48,531 nt of DNA from Pseudomonas sp. S37 (GTDB taxonomy: Bacteria; Pseudomonadota; Gammaproteobacteria; Pseudomonadales; Pseudomonadaceae): assembly GCF_016658545.1 (NCBI RefSeq), contig NZ_JACVZC010000035.1, forward strand, positions 1 to 48,531. Reading direction: 5' to 3'. Of the stretch, positions 8,860-16,856 are shown piece after piece. The notes beneath the pieces were generated by a model. It was not told the origin of the DNA and did not search any database. It worked only from the letters and a program-made list of their open reading frames with translations. The first letter of the stretch is position 1; every line of letters starts with the position of its first letter. The translations under genes and the position numbers were made by a program.

Positions 8860-9363
8860 TCAGGCGCGCTCGCCGCGAAGCCAGCGTTGATGGTAGTGGG
8901 AAAGCCGCGTCAGCCCGAACAACGCCCCTTGGCGCATGACATCAGCCCGCTCACCGAAGAACCGTTGGGTACGGGTAAAGACGGCTACTGGCTCCCCGGC
9001 AAAAGCCCAGGCAAAGCACATTGTGCCTGGCGGTACACCAGACTCGGGCGCGGGCCCAGCTACGCCAGTGGTAGCGATCACGACATTGGCATTGCTGTCT
9101 CTCAACGCTCCCAGGGCCATTTCCCACGCTACTGCCTCGCTGGTCAGACCGTAACGTTCGATGGTTTCGGCGCTGACGCCAAGCAAGCGCTTCTTGGCGC
9201 TGGGAGAGTAGACCACATAGCCACTTTCCAGCACCTCTCCGGTACCGGGCACCGCTGCCAGAAGAGCCACCATGCAACCCGCCGTGCATGACTCCGCCGT
9301 CGTCAGGATCAATTGGTTGTCTTTGAGATAGCCGAGGGCGGCCAGTACCGGTTCGCTTGCCAT
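8860..9363 (-). CDS. CinA C-terminal domain (nicotinamide-nucleotide amidohydrolase-like) protein
   Basis: This 167-residue protein consists only of the CinA C-terminal domain. The signature TTAESCTAGCMVALLAAVPG, then the GYVVYSPSAKKRLLGV segment and the TTGVAGPAP motif are all present. Stand-alone members deamidate nicotinamide mononucleotide (PncC activity) in pyridine-nucleotide recycling. Pseudomonads usually carry another CinA elsewhere, so this may be a second, divergent copy. The ATG at 9363 replaces a longer frame starting at TTG. First gene of the three-gene minus-strand cluster. Confidence 0.85.
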   Translation of the reverse strand: MASEPVLAALGYLKDNQLILTTAESCTAGCMVALLAAVPGTGEVLESGYVVYSPSAKKRLLGVSAETIERYGLTSEAVAWEMALGALRDSNANVVIATTGVAGPAPESGVPPGTMCFAWAFAGEPVAVFTRTQRFFGERADVMRQGALFGLTRLSHYHQRWLRGERA

Positions 9364-9559
9364 AAAAGAATCGACTCGCTTGTTCTTGTGCGGTGGACGC
9401 AATCAAGCGGTGATTGGTTCAGCGCATCTTTGTCCATCCATCCCATGCAGTAAATCTAGCCTGAACTTTGCTCATCACTCTGGCTTCCCTTGTGTACAGG
9501 GCCGGCAGTCATCGTGTCAGCGATGCGGCCAATTCACCTGGGAAGAGGGAGAATCGATC

Positions 9560-9793
9560 ATGAATGATCCTGTCACGTATTTCTGGATAGCCGTAGCGGC
9601 AATCATCCTGCTGGTTGACCTATGGGCAATCGTCAGCGTTTTCCGTAGCGACAAGTCTGATGCAACCAAAGTTATGTGGTCGTTGATGCTGGTGGTACTG
9701 CCCATCGTCGGGCTGGCCATCTGGGGCGTGGCCGGGCCTCGTGGCATCAAGCGCGGCACCGGGCCGACCTCACCGGAACACAGTAAAGGGTAG
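9560..9793 (+). CDS. Small two-helix membrane protein with PLDc_N domain
   Basis: The product has 77 residues and two transmembrane helices (about 5-25 and 38-58) separated by a short basic loop with VFRSDKSD. The second helix ends in the LPIVGLAIWGVAGPRG pattern typical of the phospholipase D N-terminal (PLDc_N) domain found as small free-standing proteins. No catalytic domain is attached. GAGGGAGAA lies about 9 nt before the ATG. The 53-codon gene at 9803 starts 9 nt after its stop and is probably in the same operon. Confidence 0.8.
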   Translation: MNDPVTYFWIAVAAIILLVDLWAIVSVFRSDKSDATKVMWSLMLVVLPIVGLAIWGVAGPRGIKRGTGPTSPEHSKG

Positions 9794-9802
9794 GAGAGCA
9801 GC

Positions 9803-9964
9803 ATGACGAAAGAAGTCCAACAGAAGAAGCCTGGCTCACAATCGAAGTCTGGTGGCGAAGAGGAGCGCGATAACGATGCTCATCGTCCGGATGGTTCGTC
9901 CGGTACTTCTCATGACTCTACGGCGCAAAAAACAGCACGTGATCATGGGCAGCGAAAACCCTGA
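9803..9964 (+). CDS. Small hydrophilic protein of unknown function
   Basis: A 53-residue, strongly hydrophilic, Gly/Ser/Lys/Asp-rich product (MTKEVQQKKPGSQSK...) likely to be disordered. It is supported by TAGGAGAG upstream, whose TAG is the stop codon of the preceding PLDc_N gene, and by a clean rho-independent terminator 23 nt after its stop. Similar small unstructured proteins accompany stress genes in pseudomonads. Function unknown. Confidence 0.6.
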   Translation: MTKEVQQKKPGSQSKSGGEEERDNDAHRPDGSSGTSHDSTAQKTARDHGQRKP

Positions 9965-9987
9965 TCTCCGTTTCTAGAATCTGGACT

Positions 9988-10019
9988 GAGGCTCGCCTTT
10001 CGGACGAGCCTCTCTTTCG
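9988..10019 (+). terminator. Rho-independent terminator
   Basis: GAGGCTCG (9988-9995) pairs perfectly with CGAGCCTC (10005-10012) around a 9-nt loop and is followed by TCTTTCG. It closes the PLDc_N operon and could also stop transcripts of the convergent dehydrogenase gene, which ends at 10020. Confidence 0.65.
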
Positions 10020-10877
10020 TCAAAGGATCGGTTTACCGCCAGTGACAGCGTAGCGTGAACCGCTGATGTAACTGGCCTCATCGGAGCCCAGCAGTACATA
10101 GATTGGCGCGACTTCCACCGGCTGCCCTGGTCGTCCCATGGGGTAGCTGGAGCCAAAGTTCTTAACCGCCTCATCGGGCATGGTGGCCGGGATCAAGGGC
10201 GTCCAGATGGGGCCAGGCGCAACGCTGTTGACCCGTATTCCCTTCTTACCTAGCAGCTGAGCCAAACCCGCCGTGAAGTTGGCAATGGCACCCTTGGTCG
10301 TTGCATAGGCCAGCAGGCTTGGAGAAGGATCATCAGAGTTGACCGAACTTGTGTTGATGATCGAGCTGCCTTTTGGCATGGAAGGTAGTGCTGCCTTGCA
10401 GATCCTGAAGATAGCGGTGATGTTGGTATCGAAGGTCTTCACCCATTCGTCATCTTCGATTTCCTCCAGCGTCTCATGGGACATCTGGAAGGCGGCGTTG
10501 TTGACCAGGATATCAATGCGGCCGAACTTGTTGACGGTCTTTTCGACGATGTCATGGCAGTGCTGTTTCTGGGCCAGGTCGCCGGGCAGCAGGAGACATT
10601 GTCGGCCCGCGGCTTCTACCCAGCGCGCGGTTTCCTGCGCATCTTCATGTTCATTGAGGTAAGCGATGGCAACGTCAGCACCCTCGCGTGCATAGGCAAT
10701 GGCGACCGCACGGCCAATGCCACTGTCAGCACCAGTGATCAGGGCAATCTTGCCTTCCAAGCGGTTGTGGCCGGTATATGACTGCTCGCCGCAGTCTGGA
10801 TAAGGCTCCATCTTGCGTTGTGAACCGGGAACGCTTTGCGGCTGGGACGGGAAGGGCGGAGTAGGGAAATCGCGCAT
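10020..10877 (-). CDS. Short-chain dehydrogenase/reductase (YghA/GSP39-like)
   Basis: This 285-residue enzyme has an extended N-terminus rich in Pro (PTPPFPSQPQ) followed by a Rossmann fold: TGADSGIG at 48-55, NNAA at 126-129, catalytic Ser near 178, Tyr191 and Lys195 (YATTK), and NSVAPGPIWTPL. The extension and overall length match the YghA/general stress protein 39 branch of NAD(P)-dependent oxidoreductases; the substrate is unknown. AGGAG lies 8 nt before the ATG at 10877. It is divergent from the membrane protein gene at 11074. Confidence 0.88.
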   Translation of the reverse strand: MRDFPTPPFPSQPQSVPGSQRKMEPYPDCGEQSYTGHNRLEGKIALITGADSGIGRAVAIAYAREGADVAIAYLNEHEDAQETARWVEAAGRQCLLLPGDLAQKQHCHDIVEKTVNKFGRIDILVNNAAFQMSHETLEEIEDDEWVKTFDTNITAIFRICKAALPSMPKGSSIINTSSVNSDDPSPSLLAYATTKGAIANFTAGLAQLLGKKGIRVNSVAPGPIWTPLIPATMPDEAVKNFGSSYPMGRPGQPVEVAPIYVLLGSDEASYISGSRYAVTGGKPIL

Positions 10878-11073
10878 GGTAGAAGCTCCTGCAGTTGAGA
10901 ACGTTCTTACCGTTTCGAAGCATCGGATGCCTGTGCGTTGGATTGAATATGCACCCGGCACGACGAGCGGTGCCCTACTCGAATGCGAATTGAATTTCAG
11001 GTCGCATCGTTTGTTCTACCGACCTGACCTCCTCGCGTTCTTCTCGCCGGGAGCCGTATTGCAGGAGGAACAA

Positions 11074-11598
11074 GTGCCTCGAATCATTACCCCCACGACC
11101 CCGGAACATGAAATCAGCGAACACAACGCCAGGATGTTCGGCTCTCCCAAAGAGCGTCTGGACTTCTACCGGCGTGAGATCCAGTACGAAACCAGCATCC
11201 TGGCCAACCGCACCGACGCCTACCTGGCTGCCCAGTCCTTTCTGGTCATCGCGTTCGTGTCCTCCATGGGCAACCTCAACCAGGGATGGGGAGAAATGTT
11301 CACGCTGATCGTGCCAGCGTTCCTCGCCTTGCTCGGGGTATTGAGCTCGCTCAATGCCTGGCCTGGGATCCGAGCGGCGTACAACATCATCGATCACTGG
11401 CAACTGAAGCAAAGCCACTTGCTACAAAGCGAGCCCATGATGGGGTTGGCATACGATGAGTCGCCGCTGTTCTGCGAAACTGAGACTTCCCGAGCAGGGC
11501 ATCGAAAGTCGCTGCTGTTTTCGCTACGCACACCGTGGATTTTTCTGGTGTTCTGGTTGCTGTTGGGGATCTATTCCGTGTACATCCAATTGGCGTGA
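11074..11598 (+). CDS. Small membrane protein with three predicted helices
   Basis: I can place no firm family name on this 174-residue product. A hydrophilic, charged N-terminal helix region (about 10-50, containing KERLDFYRREIQYE) is followed by two adjacent transmembrane segments (about 50-68 and 72-90), a cytoplasmic stretch with IIDHWQLKQ, and a final helix (about 155-172). A GTG start at 11074 is chosen because AGGAGG lies 5 nt upstream; the frame is open much further upstream but overlaps the start of the divergent dehydrogenase gene. Confidence 0.72.
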   Translation: MPRIITPTTPEHEISEHNARMFGSPKERLDFYRREIQYETSILANRTDAYLAAQSFLVIAFVSSMGNLNQGWGEMFTLIVPAFLALLGVLSSLNAWPGIRAAYNIIDHWQLKQSHLLQSEPMMGLAYDESPLFCETETSRAGHRKSLLFSLRTPWIFLVFWLLLGIYSVYIQLA

Positions 11599-11622
11599 TA
11601 ACGCCTCACTCGGCGAAAGTAT

Positions 11623-11643
11623 GGCCCCCTGGAAAAGGGGGCC
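11623..11643. terminator. Probable bidirectional hairpin terminator
   Basis: GGCCCCCT and AGGGGGCC form a perfect 8-bp stem with a 5-nt loop between two convergent genes (ends 11598 and 11662). No long T-tract follows on either side, so efficiency is uncertain. Confidence 0.5.
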
Positions 11644-11661
11644 GATGTGCAGAAATAAGGG

Positions 11662-12201
11662 TCAGCCAGCCAGCGCCTTGATCAACTGCTCATTGAAGGC
11701 TGGAATATCGTCCGGTTTGCGGCTGGTTATCAGGTTGCCATCCACCACTACCTCTTCATCAACCCAGTTACCGCCCGCGTTGCGAATATCGTCCTGCAGC
11801 GTCTTGTAGCTGGTCATCCGTTTGCCCTGGGCTAGGCCGGTGGACACCAGCAGCCAGCCACCATGGCAGATGACCGCCAATGGCTTGCTTGCCGAGTTAT
11901 GGCTTTTCACCAGCTTCTGAGCGCCGGGTATCAGTCGGATGGTGTCAGAATTCTGCACGCCGCCCGGCAGCACAATGGCGTCATAGAGATCCAGGTGGGC
12001 ACTGTCGAACGTCGCATCCACGGCAAATTCGTCGGCGGGCTTGTCATGGTTCCACCCGCGTACAGTCCCTTCCTTGTCACTCAGGATGTCGACCACGGCG
12101 CCATTTTTTTCCAAGGCTTCACGAGGGCCGGTCAGTTCGATCTGTTCAAAACCATCGGTGACCAGGAAGGCCACACGTTTGCCGCTCAATTGTGCACTCA
12201 T
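11662..12201 (-). CDS. PfpI/DJ-1 family protein (type 1 glutamine amidotransferase-like)
   Basis: The product has 179 residues and is a complete PfpI/YhbO-type member: VAFLVTDGFEQIEL at the N-terminus with the conserved Glu, IVLPGG at 77-81, and the nucleophile elbow AVICHGGW with Cys112-His113. Members act as chaperones, proteases or glyoxalase/deglycase-type enzymes protecting against carbonyl stress; which applies here cannot be told. The ATG at 12201 has GGAG 8 nt upstream; longer in-frame starts are less well placed. It follows the tail-anchored protein gene by 72 nt on the same strand. Confidence 0.88.
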   Translation of the reverse strand: MSAQLSGKRVAFLVTDGFEQIELTGPREALEKNGAVVDILSDKEGTVRGWNHDKPADEFAVDATFDSAHLDLYDAIVLPGGVQNSDTIRLIPGAQKLVKSHNSASKPLAVICHGGWLLVSTGLAQGKRMTSYKTLQDDIRNAGGNWVDEEVVVDGNLITSRKPDDIPAFNEQLIKALAG

Positions 12202-12273
12202 CGTTGAATCTCCGTTTTCGATAGACATGAAAGGGGAGGCCAGTGGTAGGCGCAAAGTTCAAAAGACGACGTT

Positions 12274-12735
12274 TCAGTGGCGCCTGCGTTGCGCATGGGT
12301 GATTACAAACCCGGCGAGGAACCCGATCACAGCCGCGCTCAGCAAAAGCGGGATCCTGTCTTTACGGGTTAACACCAGGCTGCCCGAGGTCTCGGTATTA
12401 CGGCTGAATCCTCTGGCCGGTTGATCCTCTGCATTGATGTCGTCGGCCATGGCGCTCACTTCCAGTCTGGACAGCTTCAATGCCGTGCCATCCACCAAGG
12501 TCAGCGTCAGGTCTTCGATGTTTCCTGCCGCGCGACCCGGGAAAATTGGTTCGCCTGTAGCATCAAGGTTGTCGTAAATGAAGCGCTTGCCCTCCAGCCA
12601 GCCAACGGCAGTGAGTAGCTCGGGGCCGAGGAAGTATTTTCCATCAAGGAAGAAGCCTGGAAACTGGTGAGCGCGTTCGATGTTCTCTACCGCGTAACGC
12701 TCACCGGCTTTCATGCCTGTTGTGGGATCAATCAT
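12274..12735 (-). CDS. Putative tail-anchored protein of unknown function
   Basis: The 153-residue product has a soluble N-terminal part (KAGERYAVENIERAHQFPG, then WLEGKRFIYDN and a strand-rich region) and a C-terminal transmembrane helix (about 126-146) followed by QRRRH. No family is recognised. The layout suggests a cytoplasmic domain tethered by its tail. The ATG at 12735 has GGAGG 8 nt upstream. It probably forms an operon with the PfpI-type gene downstream. Confidence 0.7.
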   Translation of the reverse strand: MIDPTTGMKAGERYAVENIERAHQFPGFFLDGKYFLGPELLTAVGWLEGKRFIYDNLDATGEPIFPGRAAGNIEDLTLTLVDGTALKLSRLEVSAMADDINAEDQPARGFSRNTETSGSLVLTRKDRIPLLLSAAVIGFLAGFVITHAQRRRH

Positions 12736-12936
12736 GAGCAAGACCTCCATTTACTGGTATAGCGATGGAGGTTGGATAGATCAGGCCTGTTCCGAACGGC
12801 TGACCAATGGGTAGGAATTTGAACCTTCACAGGCGTGCTTGCCTTTTTCACGTCGTATTTTGCCGCCTGGCTTTTCAATTGAATTTTTCTCTTCCATCTC
12901 CCCTCACAGACGCATGAGTAAAAAGGAGAGAATCAC

Positions 12937-13230
12937 GTGGCTGGACAGCAACTGTACGTAATCGACTACACGCTCCATGGCGAAAGCCGAACGTTCATTA
13001 TCCGTTTGGAAAAAATGGACAACGCCGTTGCGTGGCATTGGGCAAGCTGCGACGCAGGGGTGGGCATCATTCCAAGATTTTCTCAGCAGAACATCAAGAT
13101 GGTCAGCCGGCCCATGGCCGAGCGCTACGGGGTCGCGAATGTGAAGTGGCGGTTGGCTGGAGATGGGCCGGAGTTCATTGCGCCGCCTATCGCTGTCGAA
13201 AAATTTTCGGGAAAGGGTGTGGGCGGTTAG
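12937..13230 (+). CDS. Small protein, DUF6555-like (tentative)
   Basis: The product has 97 residues and begins LYVIDYTLHGESRTF, with a central AWHWASCDAGVGIIPRF motif and MAERYGVANVKWRLAG. I recall similar short proteins as a Pseudomonas-restricted family of unknown function (possibly DUF6555), but this is from memory. GTG start 6 nt after AAGGAGAG. It is the first of a run of small same-strand genes reaching 14624. No signal peptide or membrane helix. Confidence 0.72.
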   Translation: MAGQQLYVIDYTLHGESRTFIIRLEKMDNAVAWHWASCDAGVGIIPRFSQQNIKMVSRPMAERYGVANVKWRLAGDGPEFIAPPIAVEKFSGKGVGG

Positions 13231-13267
13231 CGGCCTGCAGCTGACCCAATTGACTGGAGGCTTCGCT

Positions 13268-13426
13268 ATGCAACCAAAAACCGAAGGTCATGAGGAGCAC
13301 GGCCCAAGTGGTGTGCCTTTCATCAACGATCCGGAAAAACCTACCTCACCTCCTTTGAATGACGCTGATGCCACGGATGCCGCAGAAGTTGAGGAAGACA
13401 TCGAAGACGATGGCCAATCTCTCTGA
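13268..13426 (+). CDS. Short acidic protein of unknown function
   Basis: The product has 52 residues, is very acidic at its C-terminus (AEVEEDIEDDGQSL), rich in Pro and Asp, and probably disordered. An ACTGGAGG site lies 7 nt before the ATG. It sits 37 nt after the preceding gene and 16 nt before the DUF2188-like gene, consistent with one transcript. No function can be assigned. Confidence 0.6.
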   Translation: MQPKTEGHEEHGPSGVPFINDPEKPTSPPLNDADATDAAEVEEDIEDDGQSL

Positions 13427-13442
13427 GTAGAAGGAGCATGTG

Positions 13443-13667
13443 ATGGACAACTATCACCTCAGCCCGACTTCGGAAGGGTGGGAGCTGAAGAAAGCAGGCG
13501 CTGACCGGGCCGCGAAGCGAGCTGCAACCAAGCAGGAATTGCTGAGCTCGTTGCAGGAGTTCTTCGCCGGCAAAACCGTATCGGTAAAAGTCCATAAGGC
13601 CGACGGTACCCTCGAGGAGGAGCGTACCTATCCACGCTCTGCTGACCCACGCCGTACAAAGGGTTGA
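13443..13667 (+). CDS. DUF2188-like small protein
   Basis: A 74-residue protein with the DUF2188 pattern: YHLSPTSEGWELKKAGADRA at the start, a helix with a run of Ala/Arg/Lys, and a closing strand VKVHKADGTLEEERTYP. Such proteins are common, uncharacterised and often stress-associated. AAGGAG lies 7 nt before the ATG. Its TGA overlaps a TTG that can start the next gene (TTGA), suggesting coupled translation. Confidence 0.75.
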   Translation: MDNYHLSPTSEGWELKKAGADRAAKRAATKQELLSSLQEFFAGKTVSVKVHKADGTLEEERTYPRSADPRRTKG

Positions 13668-14104
13668 ACACGATTAGCGCCCGTGATCTCGGCATCGACG
13701 TCGCGGGCACAAGCGGCTTGTATCTTTGGTTGCTAGCCAGCTTTCTAATGGGCAAGAGGATCCGCTCAACCGTGGCGGTTACCGCCTACCAGGTGCTGAT
13801 AGATCAGCAAGGCTTGGACACTCCAAGAAAGCTAGGCTGTGCACCCCATTCTTTGCTCGTTCGTCTACTGGGCCAAGCGGGTTACACCCGATATGACGAG
13901 TCTACGGCTCGACGACTACATAGGCTGGGCGACAAGCTGGAAGCTGAACTCGACCATCAACTTGGCGTGCTTCAAAACGGCGAACAGAACATTGATGGAT
14001 TTCAACAGTGGCTGTTGTCATTTGAAGGGATTGGGCCCAAGACGGTTGAGATTTTCATGCGCGAGGCATCAGCGCTGTTATCGGCACTATGCGAGGAAAG
14101 GTAG
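13664..14104 (+). CDS. Helix-hairpin-helix DNA glycosylase/endonuclease-like protein
   Basis: The product has 146 residues. A helical body with FLMGKRIRSTVAVTAYQVLI and LGCAPHSLLVRLLGQAGY leads to SFEGIGPKTVEIFMREA, a helix-hairpin-helix motif of the HhH-GPD/endonuclease III type. No Fe-S cluster cysteines are seen and the length is short for a complete glycosylase, so it may bind DNA without cutting or be a minimal member. No ATG opens the frame; TTG at 13664, overlapping the previous stop, is the best start and would need coupling. Function in base-excision repair is an inference. Confidence 0.6.
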   Translation: MNTISARDLGIDVAGTSGLYLWLLASFLMGKRIRSTVAVTAYQVLIDQQGLDTPRKLGCAPHSLLVRLLGQAGYTRYDESTARRLHRLGDKLEAELDHQLGVLQNGEQNIDGFQQWLLSFEGIGPKTVEIFMREASALLSALCEER

Positions 14105-14186
14105 CTGGGACGTGGCTTAATGCCGCCATCGACGTTTCCACCCATGAGTGAAACACTCGGAAATCCACTATGGACTGGAGAAGCTC

Positions 14187-14624
14187 ATGAAGCTCGATGT
14201 CGAGAGCGTGTCACTGTCAGGGATGGCAGTCGTGGTTGTCGAAGATGATGAGACACTACGGATACTTCTGGTGGATATTCTCACCGAAATGGGAGCCGCC
14301 TGCGATGGCTTCAGCAATTCGGAAGATGCGCTGATTTCCATGATGGGCAGCCACGATGGCTGCTCCCTGGTCGTTGTCGATCACGGTGTACCGGGAAGTA
14401 TCAAGGGCATGGAGTTCATTTCCATGGTTCATGCAAGGTGGCCTGGGTTACCGGCGATTCTCACTTCGGGACATCAGCTGGACGCTTCAGAGGTTACCCC
14501 TCCCGTTACATTCCTTTTCAAGCCGTGGTCTATCGAAGAGCTCGCAGAGGCTATCGGTAAGGCCCTTCAGTCCTCGACGCCCTTTAGAGCTTCGCTAAAT
14601 CCATCTGGCCATAAGCCGATCTAG
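14187..14624 (+). CDS. Stand-alone response-regulator receiver protein
   Basis: The product has 145 residues and is a single receiver domain: VVVVEDDETLR (acidic pocket), phospho-acceptor Asp in VVVDHGVPG, the Ser/Thr of ILTSGHQ and the conserved Lys in LFKPWS. The position usually held by MP after the acceptor is GVPG. No DNA-binding output is attached, so it probably acts by phosphotransfer or protein contact, perhaps for one of the hybrid kinases in the window. GGAG lies 6 nt before ATG 14187. Its stop overlaps the convergent iron permease-like gene by 4 nt. Confidence 0.82.
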   Translation: MKLDVESVSLSGMAVVVVEDDETLRILLVDILTEMGAACDGFSNSEDALISMMGSHDGCSLVVVDHGVPGSIKGMEFISMVHARWPGLPAILTSGHQLDASEVTPPVTFLFKPWSIEELAEAIGKALQSSTPFRASLNPSGHKPI

Positions 14625-15037
14625 CGCTGCTGATTGTCACGCGTCGCATCCTCTCCCAGTTGCTCGACGGGCTTTTCAGGATGGGCTTCGCACTGGTTGC
14701 CCATGGCTCGGTATTCCTTGCGTAGCTTATGAATTTGCTGATTGTCGAGCGCTTCGAGATCGAGCACCGACTGGTGTGCCGATTTGGTTGCCCTGATCAG
14801 CTCGTCCAACTTCACATGGATGATGTCGTTATCACGATTTTGGGTGTTCTGGATAAGGAACACCATGAGGAACGTGATGATGGTGGTGGACGTGTTGACG
14901 ATGAGCTGCCAAGTATCGTTGTAGTGGAACCAGGGCCCGGAGGCCGCCCACATGGCGATCAACACCACGGCGATCAGAAAAGTGCTTGGCTTGCCCGCGT
15001 GATTGGATAGCCATTGGCAAAATTGTGCGAATTTCAT
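14621..15037 (-). CDS. Low-affinity iron permease-like small membrane protein
   Basis: The product has 138 residues with two transmembrane helices (about 18-37 and 46-65) bearing the family hallmarks GKPSTFLIAVVLIAMWAASGP, WQLIVNTSTTIITFLMVFLIQNTQNRD. A cytoplasmic helical tail (HVKLDELIRATKSAHQS onward) completes it. It matches the bacterial 'low affinity iron permease' family, which is much shorter than yeast Fet4, so iron transport is not proven. ATG at 15037 has GGAG 8 nt upstream. Confidence 0.85.
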   Translation of the reverse strand: MKFAQFCQWLSNHAGKPSTFLIAVVLIAMWAASGPWFHYNDTWQLIVNTSTTIITFLMVFLIQNTQNRDNDIIHVKLDELIRATKSAHQSVLDLEALDNQQIHKLRKEYRAMGNQCEAHPEKPVEQLGEDATRDNQQR

Positions 15038-15204
15038 TTTTTGCATCTCCACCGCGGTCTAGAAACTCTGACCACAGCGAAGCGCTGAAATCTTTTTTTA
15101 CATTTCGTCAGTGTGACCGGCGAACAGGATAAGCGCAGCGGAACGACGTGAAGTGACGAAACGTCGAATTTCAGTCGATACCTATTTTGCAGGCCCCTGC
15201 GCAC

Positions 15205-16548
15205 ATGACCTTCATCGTCTGGTTCGCCATGCTGGGCGCAGTCTTGTTGCTACTCGCGCTCTCATCTTCCTATTTGCGTTGGATACCTGTTACGTCCTCG
15301 GTGGTATGCCTTGGTCTAGGCATTGCGCTGGGCTCGCCCGGGCTGAGCTTCCTGCAGCTTGATGTCGCCCAGTCCAGTGGCTGGATGGAGCATCTGACCG
15401 AAGTCGCCGTGTTGTTTTCGCTGTTCTTCAGCGGCCTGAAGTTGCGGCTGCCCTTGGGTAACCGCAGATGGTGGGGGGCCTTCTACCTGGCTGGGCCGGT
15501 CATGGTGATCTGCATCGCTGGCGTAGCACTGGTGGCGCACTACGGCCTGAATTTGGGATGGGGTATCTCGGTAATGATCGGGGCTATTCTCGCGCCTACC
15601 GACCCAGTCCTGGCGACCCTGGTACAGGTGGTCGATGCTCAGGATGATGATGCTGTTCGTTTCAGTTTGTCTGGCGAGGCCGGGCTGAACGATGGGGTGG
15701 CTTTTCCATTCGTCATGCTCGGGTTGTTCCTTCAGCAGAACACCGGGGCGTCGTGGCTGGGTGATTGGCTACTCAAAGACATGTTATGGGCCGTGGCTGC
15801 TGGCCTGTTTTGCGGCTACTGGATGGGGCGTGGTCTGGGCAAGCTCACGCTATTCCTGCGCCTGCGTAACGACGACAGTACGGTGTCACCCAACGATTAC
15901 CTGGCCCTGGCACTGATCGCGCTCGCTTACGTGATCGCCGAGTCGATCCAGGCCTATGGGTTCCTGGCGGTGTTCGCTGCCGGGCTGGGCCTGCGCCAGG
16001 CCGAAGTGCAGACCTCTACCAACCCAGATGCCCCGGCTGCGGAGCATTTGGTGCAGCCTGTGGTGGGGCACCAGCACGTGGCGCCAGAGTTGGCCGTAAA
16101 AGGAGATGTGGAAGGGCTTGAGGATTCACAGGTGGCTGCCGGGATCATGCTGGGAGACATGCTCGCATTTGGCAGCCTGGTTGAACGGGCGCTGGAGGTC
16201 TTTCTGGTGACCTTGCTCGGCGTTGTGCTCGTCGCCCATTGGGATTGGCGAGCCCTGATCATTGCGGGGGCGCTGTTCCTGGTGATTCGGCCTTTGAGCG
16301 TCATGCTGATGCCGTTCCGGGGAATGCTGGATGCGAGGCAGCGTGGGCTGTTGGGGTGGTTCGGCATTCGAGGCATTGGTAGCTTCTACTACCTGTTTTA
16401 TGCCATCAATCACGGCCTGTTGCCGGGCTCTGCAGTGCAAGTCAGCAATCTGGTGCTGTCAGTTGTGGCGTTGAGCATTTTGCTGCACGGGCTCAGCGTG
16501 CAGCCGCTGCTTGCGCGTTACGAGGCGTGGAAACGGAGCGCTCGGTGA
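15205..16548 (+). CDS. NhaP-type cation:proton antiporter (CPA1)
   Basis: The product has 447 residues and about 12 hydrophobic segments. The ion-site region carries GAILAPTDPVLATLVQ and, in the next helices, SGEAGLNDGVAFPFVMLG; the CPA1 Asp pair is therefore present. RGIGSFYYLFYAINHG near the C-terminus is also typical. A long hydrophilic loop (about residues 268-310, with STNPDAPAAEH) is inserted in the middle. The likely role is Na+ or K+/H+ exchange at the inner membrane. ATG 15205 begins the first helix; no strong ribosome binding site is seen. Confidence 0.85.
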   Translation: MTFIVWFAMLGAVLLLLALSSSYLRWIPVTSSVVCLGLGIALGSPGLSFLQLDVAQSSGWMEHLTEVAVLFSLFFSGLKLRLPLGNRRWWGAFYLAGPVMVICIAGVALVAHYGLNLGWGISVMIGAILAPTDPVLATLVQVVDAQDDDAVRFSLSGEAGLNDGVAFPFVMLGLFLQQNTGASWLGDWLLKDMLWAVAAGLFCGYWMGRGLGKLTLFLRLRNDDSTVSPNDYLALALIALAYVIAESIQAYGFLAVFAAGLGLRQAEVQTSTNPDAPAAEHLVQPVVGHQHVAPELAVKGDVEGLEDSQVAAGIMLGDMLAFGSLVERALEVFLVTLLGVVLVAHWDWRALIIAGALFLVIRPLSVMLMPFRGMLDARQRGLLGWFGIRGIGSFYYLFYAINHGLLPGSAVQVSNLVLSVVALSILLHGLSVQPLLARYEAWKRSAR

Positions 16549-16599
16549 CCTCCAGTTGTCTCGGTCGAGTGCTTGTGAACAACGCTCGCTCATAAAAAT

Positions 16600-16623
16600 G
16601 CCAGGGCGATCCTTCGCCCTGGC
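16600..16623 (-). terminator. Rho-independent terminator of the KGG gene
   Basis: GCCAGGGCG (16600-16608) and CGCCCTGGC (16615-16623) make a perfect 9-bp stem with a 6-nt loop. On the minus strand the stem is followed by ATTTTTATG, as expected for a terminator of the gene ending at 16647. It may also stop the antiporter transcript. Confidence 0.7.
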
Positions 16624-16646
16624 ACATTCAACGTAGGCCAGCGGCC

Positions 16647-16856
16647 TTAGCTGTTGCGACCGCCGCCATGGCTGTTCTGTCCGCCTTTGCGGCCAGCCTC
16701 TGAGGCGCGTTCACGGTCATTGGCAAAGTTGCCGCCTGAGGATTGGCCACCCTTGCGCCCCGCTTCGGAGGCTTTCTCCCGGTCGTTGGCAAAATTGCCT
16801 GGGTTGTTCTGTGCAGTGCCGCCTTGATGCCCGCGATTGGTTTGGTTGTTAGCCAT
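16647..16856 (-). CDS. KGG-repeat (YciG/con-10-like) stress protein
   Basis: The product has 69 residues and carries two near-identical units of the form GNFANDRExASEAGRKGGQ (residues about 20-38 and 43-60), flanked by Asn/Gly-rich tails. This is the KGG/con-10 stress-induced repeat. Such proteins are hydrophilic, probably unstructured in isolation and induced in stationary phase or under stress in other bacteria; motility and desiccation roles have been proposed for relatives. AGGTGAAAG precedes the ATG on the minus strand. A strong terminator follows. Confidence 0.88.
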   Translation of the reverse strand: MANNQTNRGHQGGTAQNNPGNFANDREKASEAGRKGGQSSGGNFANDRERASEAGRKGGQNSHGGGRNS

